A model generated the notes under the pieces. It made no database searches. It had not been told where the DNA came from and worked only from the letters and a program-made list of their open reading frames with translations. From the NCBI GenBank assembly GCA_963734665.1, contig CAVTIR010000004.1, positions 496,001 through 560,000 of the forward strand: DNA of 64,000 bases, in the 5' to 3' direction. Positions within the stretch are counted from its first letter, which is position 1, and each line of letters starts with the position of its first letter. Shown in pieces: positions 17,048 through 26,127 of the stretch. The stretch comes from Trebonia sp963734665 (GTDB lineage Bacteria > Actinomycetota > Actinomycetes > Streptosporangiales > Streptosporangiaceae). A program made the translations under genes and the position numbers.

Positions 17048-17899
17048 ATGGACGTCCAGCCGGTTGACCTGGGCACTGGCCAAGCGGCGCCCGGCCTCGA
17101 CCCGGCCGCGTTGGCCGGGTATTCCGACCACCCGCCGCGGATGGGGTTCTTCACCGACACCTCGGTGTGCATCGGCTGCAAGGCCTGCGAGGTCGCCTGC
17201 AAGGAATGGAACGACGTGCCCGAGGACGGGCTCCTGCTGACCGGCATGTCATACGACAACACCGGGGGCCTGTCCGCCTCGACGTGGCGGCACGTGGCGT
17301 TCATCGAGGAGCCGCCCGCCGAGGGAAGCCATGACGTTCGCTGGCTGATGTCCAGCGACGTGTGCAAGCACTGCACCGAGGCGGCCTGCCTGGATGTCTG
17401 CCCGACCGGCGCGCTGATGCGCACGGAGTTCGGCACGGTGGTGGTGCAGGACGATGTCTGTAACGGGTGCGGCTACTGCGTGTCGGCGTGCCCGTTCGGC
17501 GTGATCGCGCGGCGCGAGTCGGACGGGGGCGCGCACAAGTGCACGCTGTGCTACGACCGGATCGGTGACGGGCTGACGCCGGCCTGCGCGAAGGCCTGCC
17601 CCACCGAGTCCATCCAGTTCGGGCCGCTGGACGAGTTGCGTGACCAGGCGCAACTGCGGGTGACAGAACTGCACGATGCGGGCCGTCAGGAAGCGCAGCT
17701 CTACTTGGCGGATCCGGACGACGGCATCGGCGGCGGGGGAGCCTTCTTCCTGCTGCTTGACCAGCCCGAGGTATACGGCCTGCCGCCGGACCCGGTGGTG
17801 ACGACGCGTGATCTGCCGCGCATGTGGCGCCAAGCTGCTCTCGCCGCGGCGGGCATCGCAGTCGCCGCCGTCACCGTGGGCCTGGCGGGGCGGGCGTGA
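17048..17899 (+). CDS. fdhB: Formate dehydrogenase beta subunit (four 4Fe-4S clusters)
   Basis: 283 residues. Four cysteine clusters are visible in order: CIGCKACEVACKEWN, CKHCTEAACLDVCPTGAL, CNGCGYCVSACPFGV, and a split cluster CTLC ... CAKACP. This is the FdnH/HybA arrangement that carries electrons from the alpha subunit to the membrane. A single hydrophobic segment near the C-terminus (AALAAAGIAVAAVTVGLAG) would anchor it in the membrane. It starts one base after the fdhA stop and its stop overlaps the next start (GTGA), so this is one operon. Confidence 0.92.
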   Translation: MDVQPVDLGTGQAAPGLDPAALAGYSDHPPRMGFFTDTSVCIGCKACEVACKEWNDVPEDGLLLTGMSYDNTGGLSASTWRHVAFIEEPPAEGSHDVRWLMSSDVCKHCTEAACLDVCPTGALMRTEFGTVVVQDDVCNGCGYCVSACPFGVIARRESDGGAHKCTLCYDRIGDGLTPACAKACPTESIQFGPLDELRDQAQLRVTELHDAGRQEAQLYLADPDDGIGGGGAFFLLLDQPEVYGLPPDPVVTTRDLPRMWRQAALAAAGIAVAAVTVGLAGRA

Positions 17900-18840
17900 A
17901 GGTCGGCGTCCGCCGCCGCGGCGGCGGCGAGAAGCAGATGGTGCCGGAGGCCGACTTCAGCTCCTACTACGGCCGGCCGGTACTCCAGGAGACGATCTGG
18001 GGACCCGACATCCCGGCTTACCTGTTCCTCGGCGGGCTGGCCGGGTGCTCGTCCGCGCTCGCCGCAGCCGCCCAGTTGTCCGGTCATCCGGAGCTGGCTC
18101 GCGTGTCGAAAGCCGGCGCGGCCGGGGCGATCAGCCTGTCGATGGTGGCGCTGGTACACGACCTCGGCCGACCGGCCCGGTTCATCAACATGCTGCGGGT
18201 GCTCAAGGTGACCTCGCCGATGAGCGTCGGCACCTGGATCCTGTCCGCTTACACTCCGCTCGCGCTGGGCGCCGCGGCATCTGCGGTCACGGGCAAGCTG
18301 CCGTGGGCCGACCTGGCCGCCACGCTGCCGGCCGCCGTGCTCGGCGCCGGCGTCGCGACGTACACATCGGTGCTGCTGTGTGACACCGCGGTCCCCGCCT
18401 GGCACGAGGGTTACCGTGAGATGCCGTTCCTGTTCGCCGGATCCGCTGCGGGCGCCGCAGGAGGCCTCGGCATGCTAGCCGTCCGCCCCGGCCGGGCCGC
18501 GCAGGCCGTTGAATTCGGCGTCATAGGGGCCGCGGCCGAGCTCACCGCCAAGAGGCTGCTGCTGCGCCGCCTGGGCCCGGCAGCCGAACCATACGAGAAG
18601 GGGCGGGCAGGCGCGATGATGAAGGCCAGTGAGGTGCTGACCATCGTCGGCCTGGCGGGCGCGATTCTGGCCGGGCGGAACCGGGCCGCCGCGGCGCTGT
18701 CCGGGGCCGCACTGATGGCAGCCTCGGCGCTGACCCGGTTCGGCGTCTTCGAAGCCGGGCGGGTCGGCGCCCGGGACCCGAAATACACGGTCAGGCCCCA
18801 ACGTCAGCGTCTCGGCGAACAGGGCGAGCCGGCCAGCTGA
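17896..18840 (+). CDS. NrfD/PsrC-like membrane subunit of formate dehydrogenase
   Basis: About 314 residues with eight or more hydrophobic helices. The N-terminal FSSYYGRPVLQETIWGPDIPAYLF block and the pattern HDLGRPARFINMLRVLKVTSPMSVGTW are hallmarks of NrfD-type quinone-reactive subunits in actinobacterial formate dehydrogenases, replacing the cytochrome b FdnI. GTG 17896 overlaps the fdhB stop; an upstream ATG would run deep into fdhB and lacks homology. The role is to pass electrons to menaquinone. The next gene is a separate sensor kinase. Confidence 0.87.
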   Translation: MKVGVRRRGGGEKQMVPEADFSSYYGRPVLQETIWGPDIPAYLFLGGLAGCSSALAAAAQLSGHPELARVSKAGAAGAISLSMVALVHDLGRPARFINMLRVLKVTSPMSVGTWILSAYTPLALGAAASAVTGKLPWADLAATLPAAVLGAGVATYTSVLLCDTAVPAWHEGYREMPFLFAGSAAGAAGGLGMLAVRPGRAAQAVEFGVIGAAAELTAKRLLLRRLGPAAEPYEKGRAGAMMKASEVLTIVGLAGAILAGRNRAAAALSGAALMAASALTRFGVFEAGRVGARDPKYTVRPQRQRLGEQGEPAS

Positions 18841-19016
18841 CCGCTTCCGGCCAAGGACTCAGCGAGCTGTGTATCCGGATATTCGGTGTCGGTCGAAACC
18901 GGAAGCTCACGGGTCCCCGTCGTGCCGGCCCACGGGGGAAGCAGGGACACGAGTGGCCAGGTCGGCGGGGCTCTGCTGACGTTGCTGGCCGCCAGGCACC
19001 GGGCTAGTGTGACCTA

Positions 19017-21224
19017 ATGAACGCCCTAGACAACGGTGCCGGTGCCTTCGACAGGGGAGCGGGCCGTGATCCCCCCGATCAGGCGCGGCTGGCCGAGGAG
19101 CAGGCCGCGCTGAGACGGGTGGCCACGCTGGTGGCGCGTGGCGAACCGCCGCAGGAGGTGTTCGCCGCGGTCGCCGGGGAGGTCGGCCGGCTCCTGGCGG
19201 TCGACTTCGCGGTCCTGGTCCGCTACGACCCGCAGGACATGCTTGAGGTCGTCGGCACCTGGGTCAGCACGGGTGCCCCGGCGCCGACCCCGGTGGGCGG
19301 CCGGCTGCCGCTCGGCGGCCGGAACGTGACCACGGTGGTGTACCAGACCGGCCGCCCGGCCCGGATCGACTACAGCGACGTCTCCGGCGTGATCGGCGAG
19401 GTCGCCTCTCGCGGCTGGGGCATGCGCTCCTCGGTCGGCGTGCCGGTCAGCGCCGAGAGCCGGCTATGGGGCAGCGTTGTCGTGGCGTTCGCCGACCAGG
19501 GGCTGCTGCCGGCCGACACCGAGGCGCGGCTGGGCTCCTTCACCGAGCTGCTGGCGACAGCGATCGCCAACGCGCAGGCACGGATGGAGTTGCGCGGCTT
19601 CGCCGAGGAACAGGCCGCGCTGCGGCGCGTAGCCACGCTCGTCGCTGCTGGGGCGCCCCCAGAGGGGGCCTTCGCCGCGGTTGCCGATGAGGCCGGGCGG
19701 CTGTTTCTCGTTGACGTGGCGAACATGTGCCGTTACGAGCCCGACGGTACGGCGACGATGGTCGCCAGCGCAGGTGGGCGCTTTGCCGTTGGCGGCCGGC
19801 TAAAGCTTGAGGGGAACAACGGCGCCACGCTCGTGTACCAGACCGGCCGTGCGGCCCGGATGGAGAGCTACGCCAGTAGCTCCGGCCCCCTCGGTGACCA
19901 AGGCCGCGAGGGGGGCGTCCACTCGTCGGTATCGACGCCGATCACGGTCGAGGGGCGCCTGTGGGGCGTGCTCGGCGTCGGCACGACCACGGAGTGGCCG
20001 CTGCCGCCGGACGCCGAGGCCCGGCTGGCCTCGTTCGCTGAGCTGGTGGCGACCGCGATCGCGAATGCCGAGTCGCGTGCGGCTCTGACGCAGCTCGTCG
20101 AGGAGCAGGCAGCGCTGCGGCGGGTGGCCACGCTGGCAGCGCGAGGTGTGCCGCCCGTCGAGATCTTCTCGGCCGTCAGCGACGAGGTCGACCGCCTGTT
20201 CGGGGGGCGGGCGGCGGTCCTCAGGTTCGAGCACGACGGCCCGGCAATCGTCTTCGTCGGCGTCTCAAAGACCCTCGAACTCCCGGTCGGGACGCGGTGG
20301 GAGTTCCAGCCGGGAATGGCGTCAGCGGAGGTCTACCGCACGGGAAGCTCCGCCCGTGTCGACGCGATGGACTGGCCGTCGGCCAGCGGGCCCGTCGCGG
20401 GAGCCGCACGTCGCCTGGGTGTCGTCTCGTCGGTCGTGAGCCCGATCCTTGTCGAGGGCCGCCTGTGGGGCGCGATGAGCACCGCGTCCACAGACGAGCT
20501 CCTGCCGTTCGGTACGGAGGGACGCCTCGAGAAGTTCACCGAGCTGCTCGCTACCGCGATCGCGAATGCGGAGAGCAGGTCGGAGCTGGCCGCGTCGCGT
20601 AGGCGGATCGTCGCCGCGTCGGACCAGGCGCGTCGTCGGATCGAGCGTGACCTGCATGACGGCACCCAGCAGCGGCTGGTCTCGCTCGGGCTGGCGGCGC
20701 GCATGGCGCAGGCTGATGTTGCTGCCGACCGGGGTGACCTGCGGGGTGAGTTGTCGCGTATCGCGGCGGGGCTGGCCGACGCGGTGGCGGAGCTGCAGGA
20801 GCAGTCGCGGGGGATCCACCCGGCGATTCTTTCCGAGCGTGGCCTGGGCCCGGCCCTGCGTGCGCTCGCCCGCCGGTCCGCGGTGCCGGTTGACCTTGAC
20901 GTGACGACGAGTGCGCGGTTCCCTGAGGCGGTCGAGATCGCGGCGTATTACGTCGCGTCCGAGGCGCTGGCCAACGCGATGAAGCACGCGCGGGCCTCGC
21001 GCGTCGAGATCTCGCTGGCCGCGCGCGACGGCAGCCTGGTGCTGTCGATCCGCGACAACGGGGTCGGCGGGGCCAATCTCGCAGGCGGTTCGGGCCTGGC
21101 CGGCCTCACCGACCGCGTGGAAGCCCTGGGCGGATCGATCACCCTGCACAGCGCTGCCGGGGCCGGGACGCGCATCACGGTGGATCTTCCACTCGAGTAC
21201 GCGTTTGCTCAGGATGTCAGTTGA
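19017..21224 (+). CDS. Sensor histidine kinase with three tandem GAF domains
   Basis: 735 residues, no membrane segment. Three GAF domains (about residues 40-185, 205-350, 375-520) each begin with the same block EEQAALRRVATL, showing internal triplication. A HisKA_3 dimerisation helix follows with phospho-acceptor His547 in ERDLHDGTQQRLVSLG, and then an HATPase domain (Asn653 in NAMKHA, DNGVGG, GSGLAGL). This is a NarL-type two-component kinase; no response-regulator gene is adjacent, so it is an orphan in this window. A TTGCTG-17-TAGTGT promoter would put the transcript start within a few bases of ATG 19017 (leaderless). The ligand is unknown. Confidence 0.88.
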   Translation: MNALDNGAGAFDRGAGRDPPDQARLAEEQAALRRVATLVARGEPPQEVFAAVAGEVGRLLAVDFAVLVRYDPQDMLEVVGTWVSTGAPAPTPVGGRLPLGGRNVTTVVYQTGRPARIDYSDVSGVIGEVASRGWGMRSSVGVPVSAESRLWGSVVVAFADQGLLPADTEARLGSFTELLATAIANAQARMELRGFAEEQAALRRVATLVAAGAPPEGAFAAVADEAGRLFLVDVANMCRYEPDGTATMVASAGGRFAVGGRLKLEGNNGATLVYQTGRAARMESYASSSGPLGDQGREGGVHSSVSTPITVEGRLWGVLGVGTTTEWPLPPDAEARLASFAELVATAIANAESRAALTQLVEEQAALRRVATLAARGVPPVEIFSAVSDEVDRLFGGRAAVLRFEHDGPAIVFVGVSKTLELPVGTRWEFQPGMASAEVYRTGSSARVDAMDWPSASGPVAGAARRLGVVSSVVSPILVEGRLWGAMSTASTDELLPFGTEGRLEKFTELLATAIANAESRSELAASRRRIVAASDQARRRIERDLHDGTQQRLVSLGLAARMAQADVAADRGDLRGELSRIAAGLADAVAELQEQSRGIHPAILSERGLGPALRALARRSAVPVDLDVTTSARFPEAVEIAAYYVASEALANAMKHARASRVEISLAARDGSLVLSIRDNGVGGANLAGGSGLAGLTDRVEALGGSITLHSAAGAGTRITVDLPLEYAFAQDVS

Positions 21225-21246
21225 CGCGTGCGGAGCCAGATCGTAG

Positions 21247-22980
21247 TCAGGTCACCCGGAGGACTCTTCCCGCGGCGAGCCGGACGGTGGCATCCGCGGG
21301 CACCGGCAGGTGGTCCAGCGTGCGGTCGTGAATGGCCGCGATGATGGTGCTGCCGGGAAGGGCAGAGCGGAGATTCTCCAGCAAGGCGCGGGCCGTGTGG
21401 TGGTCCAGGCCCTCGGTCGGCTCGTCGAGCAGCAGCAGGCCGGGGCGGCGCAGGTAGGCCTGGGCGACGCAGAGTCGGCGCCGCTGGCCACCGGAGAGCC
21501 CCTGGCCGCCTGGGCCGAGCTGCGCGGCTAGTTCGACGTGGCCTGCCAGAACGGCTACCTTCATTGCCTCACGCAGTTCATCGGCGCTGGCGTCCGGCCG
21601 GGCCAGGCGGAGGTTATCCGCGATGGTGCCGCTGAGCAGCTGGCTGTCTTGCTCCACGAGCGTCACGCCGGCGACGAGGTCCTCATATCTGAGGGTGTGC
21701 GGGTCGGTCCCGCCGATGCGGACCGCGCCGGCCATCGGCTGCAGCGCGCCCGCCAGCACCCGCAGCAGAGTCGATTTGCCTGCACCCGATGCGCCCGTCA
21801 GCACAATAAAGCTGCCGCCGCGCAGGTCGAGGTCGCTGATCGACAGCGCTGGCTCGTCTCCCATGCCGGCGAGGAGCCCGCGGAGCGTGATGTCACCGCG
21901 AGCCCAGGCACCGCTTTCCGGTGCCCGCGGCCGCGGCGTCATCTGGTCAGCGGGCACCTCGCGGGTGCCAAGCCCGGTCATCTCGTCGAGCCGCCGCCAC
22001 GCGGCGAGGGCCTGGCCACTTGCGGGGCCCGCCGCGGCGAGCGACCCGGCCACCTCGAATAGCGTCATCGTCAGCAGCGCGGCAAAGGCCAGTATCGCGG
22101 GGGACAGCGGCCGGGCGCCCAGCCCGGCGCCGATCGCCAGCACCGCGGCCACGGCCCCGGCGGTGGCCAAGTCGGTGCCGAGCAGGCCGGCCCCTTCGCG
22201 GGCGGACCAGCGCCGGCGCGGCGCATCGGTGGCGCGGAAGCGCTCGGCCAGTTCGGCGAGCGCACGCGGGCCGGCGCCGTAGGTGGCGATCTCCATCCGC
22301 CCGTCAAGAACCTCCACCAGCCGGGCCCGGGCCGCTGCCCGCGCGCGGGCGAGGTTTCCCCCGGCTTGCCGGCCCCGCCGGCCGGCAACCAGGTCGCCGG
22401 CGAGTGCCACGGCCAGGCCGACGGCGGTCGCTACAGCGAACGCCGGCCGGATGAGCGCGAGCACTGCCAGGCTGGACGCCCCGACGATCGCGGCCACCAC
22501 CGCCGGCACCGCGACGGCGAGGACGACACGGTCGAGGGAGTCGATGTCCGCCTGGACCCGGTCCAGGAGGTCGCCGCTGTGGAACCGGCGAAGCTGCCGG
22601 GGCGTCATCCGCGTCGCCGACGCGAACACCCGGGCCCGTAGCCGCGCCAGCACCTGCAGGGTCGCCCCGTGCGTGGTCAGCCGCTCACCGTACCGCGTGG
22701 CGGTACGGACCACGGCCAGGGCCTCCACTCCGGCGGCGGGGAAGATCCACGAGAACGTGGACGTGACCGACAGACCGGTTTGGGCCGACCGCACGATGAG
22801 CCAGCCGGCCAGGCCCATCAGGGCCGCGGACGCGGCGGCCGCAAGGATCGCGAGCGCCAGCCCCGCCGCGAGCCCGCGGGGAAGCCCGGCCCGTCGGCCC
22901 GGCCGCCCCGCCTGACGTACTGCCGCCCACAGTTCCGCCACGGACGCGGAGCGCCCGAGTACAGGTGAGTATTCAGCCAC
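21247..22980 (-). CDS. cydC: ABC transporter CydC (thiol export / cytochrome bd assembly)
   Basis: 577 residues: six-helix ABC membrane domain then an ATPase with Walker A GASGAGKSTLL, signature LSGGQRRRLCVAQAYL and Walker B LLLLDEPTEGLD. CydC and CydD form the heterodimer that exports glutathione/cysteine-type thiols or heme and is needed to assemble cytochrome bd. Its start overlaps the cydD stop by 8 bases, and it is the last gene of the cyd operon. CydC differs from CydD here by the degenerate loop GTIADNLRLARPDA. Confidence 0.9.
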   Translation of the reverse strand: MAEYSPVLGRSASVAELWAAVRQAGRPGRRAGLPRGLAAGLALAILAAAASAALMGLAGWLIVRSAQTGLSVTSTFSWIFPAAGVEALAVVRTATRYGERLTTHGATLQVLARLRARVFASATRMTPRQLRRFHSGDLLDRVQADIDSLDRVVLAVAVPAVVAAIVGASSLAVLALIRPAFAVATAVGLAVALAGDLVAGRRGRQAGGNLARARAAARARLVEVLDGRMEIATYGAGPRALAELAERFRATDAPRRRWSAREGAGLLGTDLATAGAVAAVLAIGAGLGARPLSPAILAFAALLTMTLFEVAGSLAAAGPASGQALAAWRRLDEMTGLGTREVPADQMTPRPRAPESGAWARGDITLRGLLAGMGDEPALSISDLDLRGGSFIVLTGASGAGKSTLLRVLAGALQPMAGAVRIGGTDPHTLRYEDLVAGVTLVEQDSQLLSGTIADNLRLARPDASADELREAMKVAVLAGHVELAAQLGPGGQGLSGGQRRRLCVAQAYLRRPGLLLLDEPTEGLDHHTARALLENLRSALPGSTIIAAIHDRTLDHLPVPADATVRLAAGRVLRVT

Positions 22981-24817
22981 GAATCCGCCCGCCGTCCAGG
23001 TCGATCACGCGGTCGGCGATCCCGAGCACCGCGTCTGAGTGGCTGGCCACCAGGGCTGTCCGGCCCCGCAGCAGCCGGGCAAGCGGCTCGATCAGCGCCG
23101 CCTCGGTGGCCGCGTCCAGGTGCGCCGTGGGTTCGTCGACGAGCACGAAGCCGGCGTCGCTGAGGAACGCCCTGGCCAGGGCCACCCGCTGGGCCTCCCC
23201 GCCCGAGATGCTCCATCCCCGTTCGCCGAGCACCGTGTCCAGGCCATCGGGGAGCCGGCCGAGCAAGCTGGTCAGCTGCGCGGCCTCGATCGCCGCCCAG
23301 ATGCGGGATCGGGAGGCGCCGGGCTGGCCGAGAGCGATGTTGTCGGCCAGGGTGCCGGAAAACAGATAGGGGTGCTGGCCGATCAGCAGCGCCCGGGAGG
23401 ACCCAGCATCTCCGGCGGCGGGTGCCCCGTCGATGAGCACTCGGCCTTCGCTGGGCCGCAGCCAGCCTCCGGCTACCTTGAGCAGGGTGGACTTCCCCGA
23501 CCCCGAGGGGCCGGCGACGCCGAGTATGGTGCGCGGCGCCACCTTGACGCTGACATCGCTGAGCGCGGGCTGCGGGCGGCCCGCGAAGCGGACCGTGACG
23601 CCTTGCAGCGCGACGCCTGGCGCGGGACACGACGCGGGTGCCGGGGTGCGCTGGGCGGTTCCTGGCGCGGTGGCTGCGGCGGTTCCGTGTCCGCTCGCCG
23701 CGGCATCGGCATCGGCATCGGCGCGGCGGCTGAGCGGTGCCAGGATCTCCGCGGCGGCGAGCGCCTCCTGGCGCTGGTGGTAGGCCGCGGCGAAACGCCG
23801 CAGCGGAGCGAAGTAGGCCGGGGCCAGGAGCAGGACGAACACGCCGGCCTGCGCCCCCAGGTGAACCGGCAGCAGCGGGACTCGGAAATAGCCGAGCAGG
23901 GTGGCCCCGACATACATCGCGACCAGGCCGATGGCGAAGGTCGAGACCCAATCAAGCGCACCGGAGGCGATGAACGCGACGCGGAGCACTGCCGTGGTGC
24001 GCTGCGCGAGCTCGGTCGCCGCCCGCTCCACCAGGCGGCGCTGGTGGCCGATCGCCCCGAGGGCGCGCAGCGTGCTCATCGCCTGAAGCCGCTCAAGCAC
24101 CTGGCCAGAAAGCTGCGCCACCTGGTCCATCTGGCGTCGGCTGACGGCCTCGGCGCCCAATCCGGTCACCGCCATGTAAACCGGAATGATCGGTGTCGCC
24201 AGCGCGAGCAGCGCGCCGGCCACCCAGCTGGCCGGGAAGATCACCGCGAGAATCACGGCAGGCGCCAGGCACGCGGTGACCGCCCGCCGCTGGTAGTCGT
24301 GGAAGTGGTCACCGAGCCGCGGGAGCTGTTCTGAGACCGCCGCGACGGCCGCCCCCGCGCTCACCTGCTCGTCCGCGGGGTCACCAAGGACGAGCGCGGC
24401 CAGGACCGCGTCGCGGGCGGTAGCCTCGGCGCGGCCGGCGCCCGCCGCGGCTAGCCGGTCCGCGGCGAACGCCCCGGCCGCCCGCAAAAGGCCGCCCGCC
24501 ACCACGCCAAGGACATCGCCGGCCAGGTCGTGGCTGGCCGCGGTCCCGGCGACCCCCGCCACGATCAGCGCAGCGACATACCAGCTCAGGATGATCGTGC
24601 CGGCGGTGGCGGCCAGGTCGGCCAGGCCGGCGGCGAGGAAGAAACGCCGGCCGGGGCGGCCCTGCGCGGTGAGCCACCGCTTCCCCGCGCGTGCGCCGCC
24701 TGTCCCGGCCGTAGTGACCGGCCGCGCCCCCGCCGGGGCCGAAGGGGAAGGTACTGAACGCAGGTCGTCGCTGGTGGCGAAACCATCGGCGGGCGCGGCT
24801 TGCGCGGCGGGCATCAT
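22973..24817 (-). CDS. cydD: ABC transporter CydD (thiol export / cytochrome bd assembly)
   Basis: 614 residues. ABC membrane domain (LADLAATAGTIILSWYVAAL, the EQLPRLGDHFHDYQRR coupling region, TLRALGAIGHQRR) and an ATPase with GPSGSGKSTLLK, signature SISGGEAQRVALARAF and FVLVDEPTAHLD. The linker contains a low-complexity run (ADADADAAAS). ATG 24817 overlaps the stop of the small upstream gene (ATGA); a longer frame to 24994 merely overlaps that gene. Partner of CydC. Confidence 0.9.
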   Translation of the reverse strand: MMPAAQAAPADGFATSDDLRSVPSPSAPAGARPVTTAGTGGARAGKRWLTAQGRPGRRFFLAAGLADLAATAGTIILSWYVAALIVAGVAGTAASHDLAGDVLGVVAGGLLRAAGAFAADRLAAAGAGRAEATARDAVLAALVLGDPADEQVSAGAAVAAVSEQLPRLGDHFHDYQRRAVTACLAPAVILAVIFPASWVAGALLALATPIIPVYMAVTGLGAEAVSRRQMDQVAQLSGQVLERLQAMSTLRALGAIGHQRRLVERAATELAQRTTAVLRVAFIASGALDWVSTFAIGLVAMYVGATLLGYFRVPLLPVHLGAQAGVFVLLLAPAYFAPLRRFAAAYHQRQEALAAAEILAPLSRRADADADAAASGHGTAAATAPGTAQRTPAPASCPAPGVALQGVTVRFAGRPQPALSDVSVKVAPRTILGVAGPSGSGKSTLLKVAGGWLRPSEGRVLIDGAPAAGDAGSSRALLIGQHPYLFSGTLADNIALGQPGASRSRIWAAIEAAQLTSLLGRLPDGLDTVLGERGWSISGGEAQRVALARAFLSDAGFVLVDEPTAHLDAATEAALIEPLARLLRGRTALVASHSDAVLGIADRVIDLDGGRIRG

Positions 24818-25065
24818 CGCTGCCAGCGGGCCGTCGCCACCCAGACGCCGATGACCACGGCTACTATAAGCGCGGTCATCAGCGGACCGAACCAGTTGCC
24901 GATGAAGTTGAACGAGTTCTCGGACGCCAGGATCCCCGCCGCCCAGACCGGAAGCAGCACGATGGTGACAAGCAGCCGCGCCGCCCAGGGCCATTTGCGG
25001 TCGCCAGTCACGCGGGCGCTTCCGTCTGCGGCCCCGTCTGGCCTGCCTGCGGTGTTGGTCGCCAT
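24814..25065 (-). CDS. Small membrane protein of the cyd operon
   Basis: 83 residues. The N-terminal third is hydrophilic; two hydrophobic helices follow (WAARLLVTIVLLPVWAAGIL and MTALIVAVVIGVWVATA). AAGGAGG lies 8 bases before ATG 25065. It begins 1 base after the end of cydB and overlaps cydD by ATGA, so it belongs firmly to the operon. It is much longer than CydX/CbdX (about 30-40 residues, one helix) and not an obvious homologue; it may be a lineage-specific accessory subunit of the oxidase. Confidence 0.75.
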   Translation of the reverse strand: MATNTAGRPDGAADGSARVTGDRKWPWAARLLVTIVLLPVWAAGILASENSFNFIGNWFGPLMTALIVAVVIGVWVATARWQR

Positions 25066-25066
25066 G

Positions 25067-26125
25067 TCAGTTGCCTCCTTCGACAGGCCCCGGGTTGGGA
25101 ACGATTGACGGCGCGGCATGGCGGCCGCCAGGGCCCGATTCGTCGTCCACCACCGGCAGGCGCCCGCGGAAAACCCAGTTGGCGTAGGCGTGGTAGGCGA
25201 TCGTGCCAGGGACGATCACGCCGATCGCGATGACCAGGAAGACGAGCGTCTCGCGGCTGGCCGCGGCCGAGTACAGCGTCACCGAGGGCGGCACGAGCTG
25301 GGGGTAGTACAGGCAGACCAGCGCCACCAGGCCGGCTATCTCGGCGGCGGTCACCGCGAGGAACGGGATCAAGTCCGGCGCCCGGCGGGCCCGCCAGTAG
25401 GCGGTGCCGAACCCCGCGGCCGCCACCAGCACCGCGTAGCTAAACGGGAGCCAGCGGTCGACGCCGTAGAGTTGCAGCCGCGCGTTCGTCGCGACGGGGA
25501 GCAGCGCGGCCAACAGGGTCACACCCCACGCGGTGGCCAGGGTCAGCGGGCGGACGAGGCGGGCCATCTGGTCCCGCAGCGCCCCGCCGGTCTTGGCTTG
25601 CAGCATGGCCGCGCCGGCCAGGCAGAACAAGGCGACGGTCGCCAGGCCGGTGAGCACCGCATAGCCGTGCCCGAAGAAGTCCCATGTCGCGCCGGCGAAC
25701 AGCTGGTTGTGGACGGTGACACCGCACAGCAGGCCGCCGAACAGGACGCCCTGGGCGAACGCCGCGACGAGCGAGCCGATCCCGAACAGGAGGGGCCAGA
25801 GGCGGTCGGAGGCGGCCCGGTGGAGCGCCATCTCGACCGCGAAGCCGCGGAAGATGAAGGCGAACAGCATCACAATCAGCGGCATGTAGAGGCCGGGCAG
25901 CGCGGTCGCGTAGGCGTCGGGGAAGCCGCCCCACAGGCCCATCGCGATCAGGAGTATCCACGTTTCGTTCCCGTCCCAGACGTTCCCGACGACCTCGAGC
26001 ATCTGGCGGCGGCGGGCGACATTCGGCTGGAACAGCGTCAGCACGCCGATGCCGAGGTCATAGCCGTCGAGGATGACGTAGGAGAGCAGCCCGAAGAGGA
26101 TGACGATCATCCAGAAGAACGCCAT
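25067..26125 (-). CDS. cydB: Cytochrome bd ubiquinol/menaquinol oxidase subunit II
   Basis: 352 residues, nine predicted helices. The N-terminus MAFFWMIVILFGLLSYVILDGYDLGIG is diagnostic of CydB, as are VGNVWDGNETWILL and FRGFAVEMA. It holds no heme but stabilises subunit I. GGAGG precedes the ATG. It lies 2 bases downstream of cydA and 1 base before the small membrane protein gene. Confidence 0.95.
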   Translation of the reverse strand: MAFFWMIVILFGLLSYVILDGYDLGIGVLTLFQPNVARRRQMLEVVGNVWDGNETWILLIAMGLWGGFPDAYATALPGLYMPLIVMLFAFIFRGFAVEMALHRAASDRLWPLLFGIGSLVAAFAQGVLFGGLLCGVTVHNQLFAGATWDFFGHGYAVLTGLATVALFCLAGAAMLQAKTGGALRDQMARLVRPLTLATAWGVTLLAALLPVATNARLQLYGVDRWLPFSYAVLVAAAGFGTAYWRARRAPDLIPFLAVTAAEIAGLVALVCLYYPQLVPPSVTLYSAAASRETLVFLVIAIGVIVPGTIAYHAYANWVFRGRLPVVDDESGPGGRHAAPSIVPNPGPVEGGN

Positions 26126-26127
26126 TG

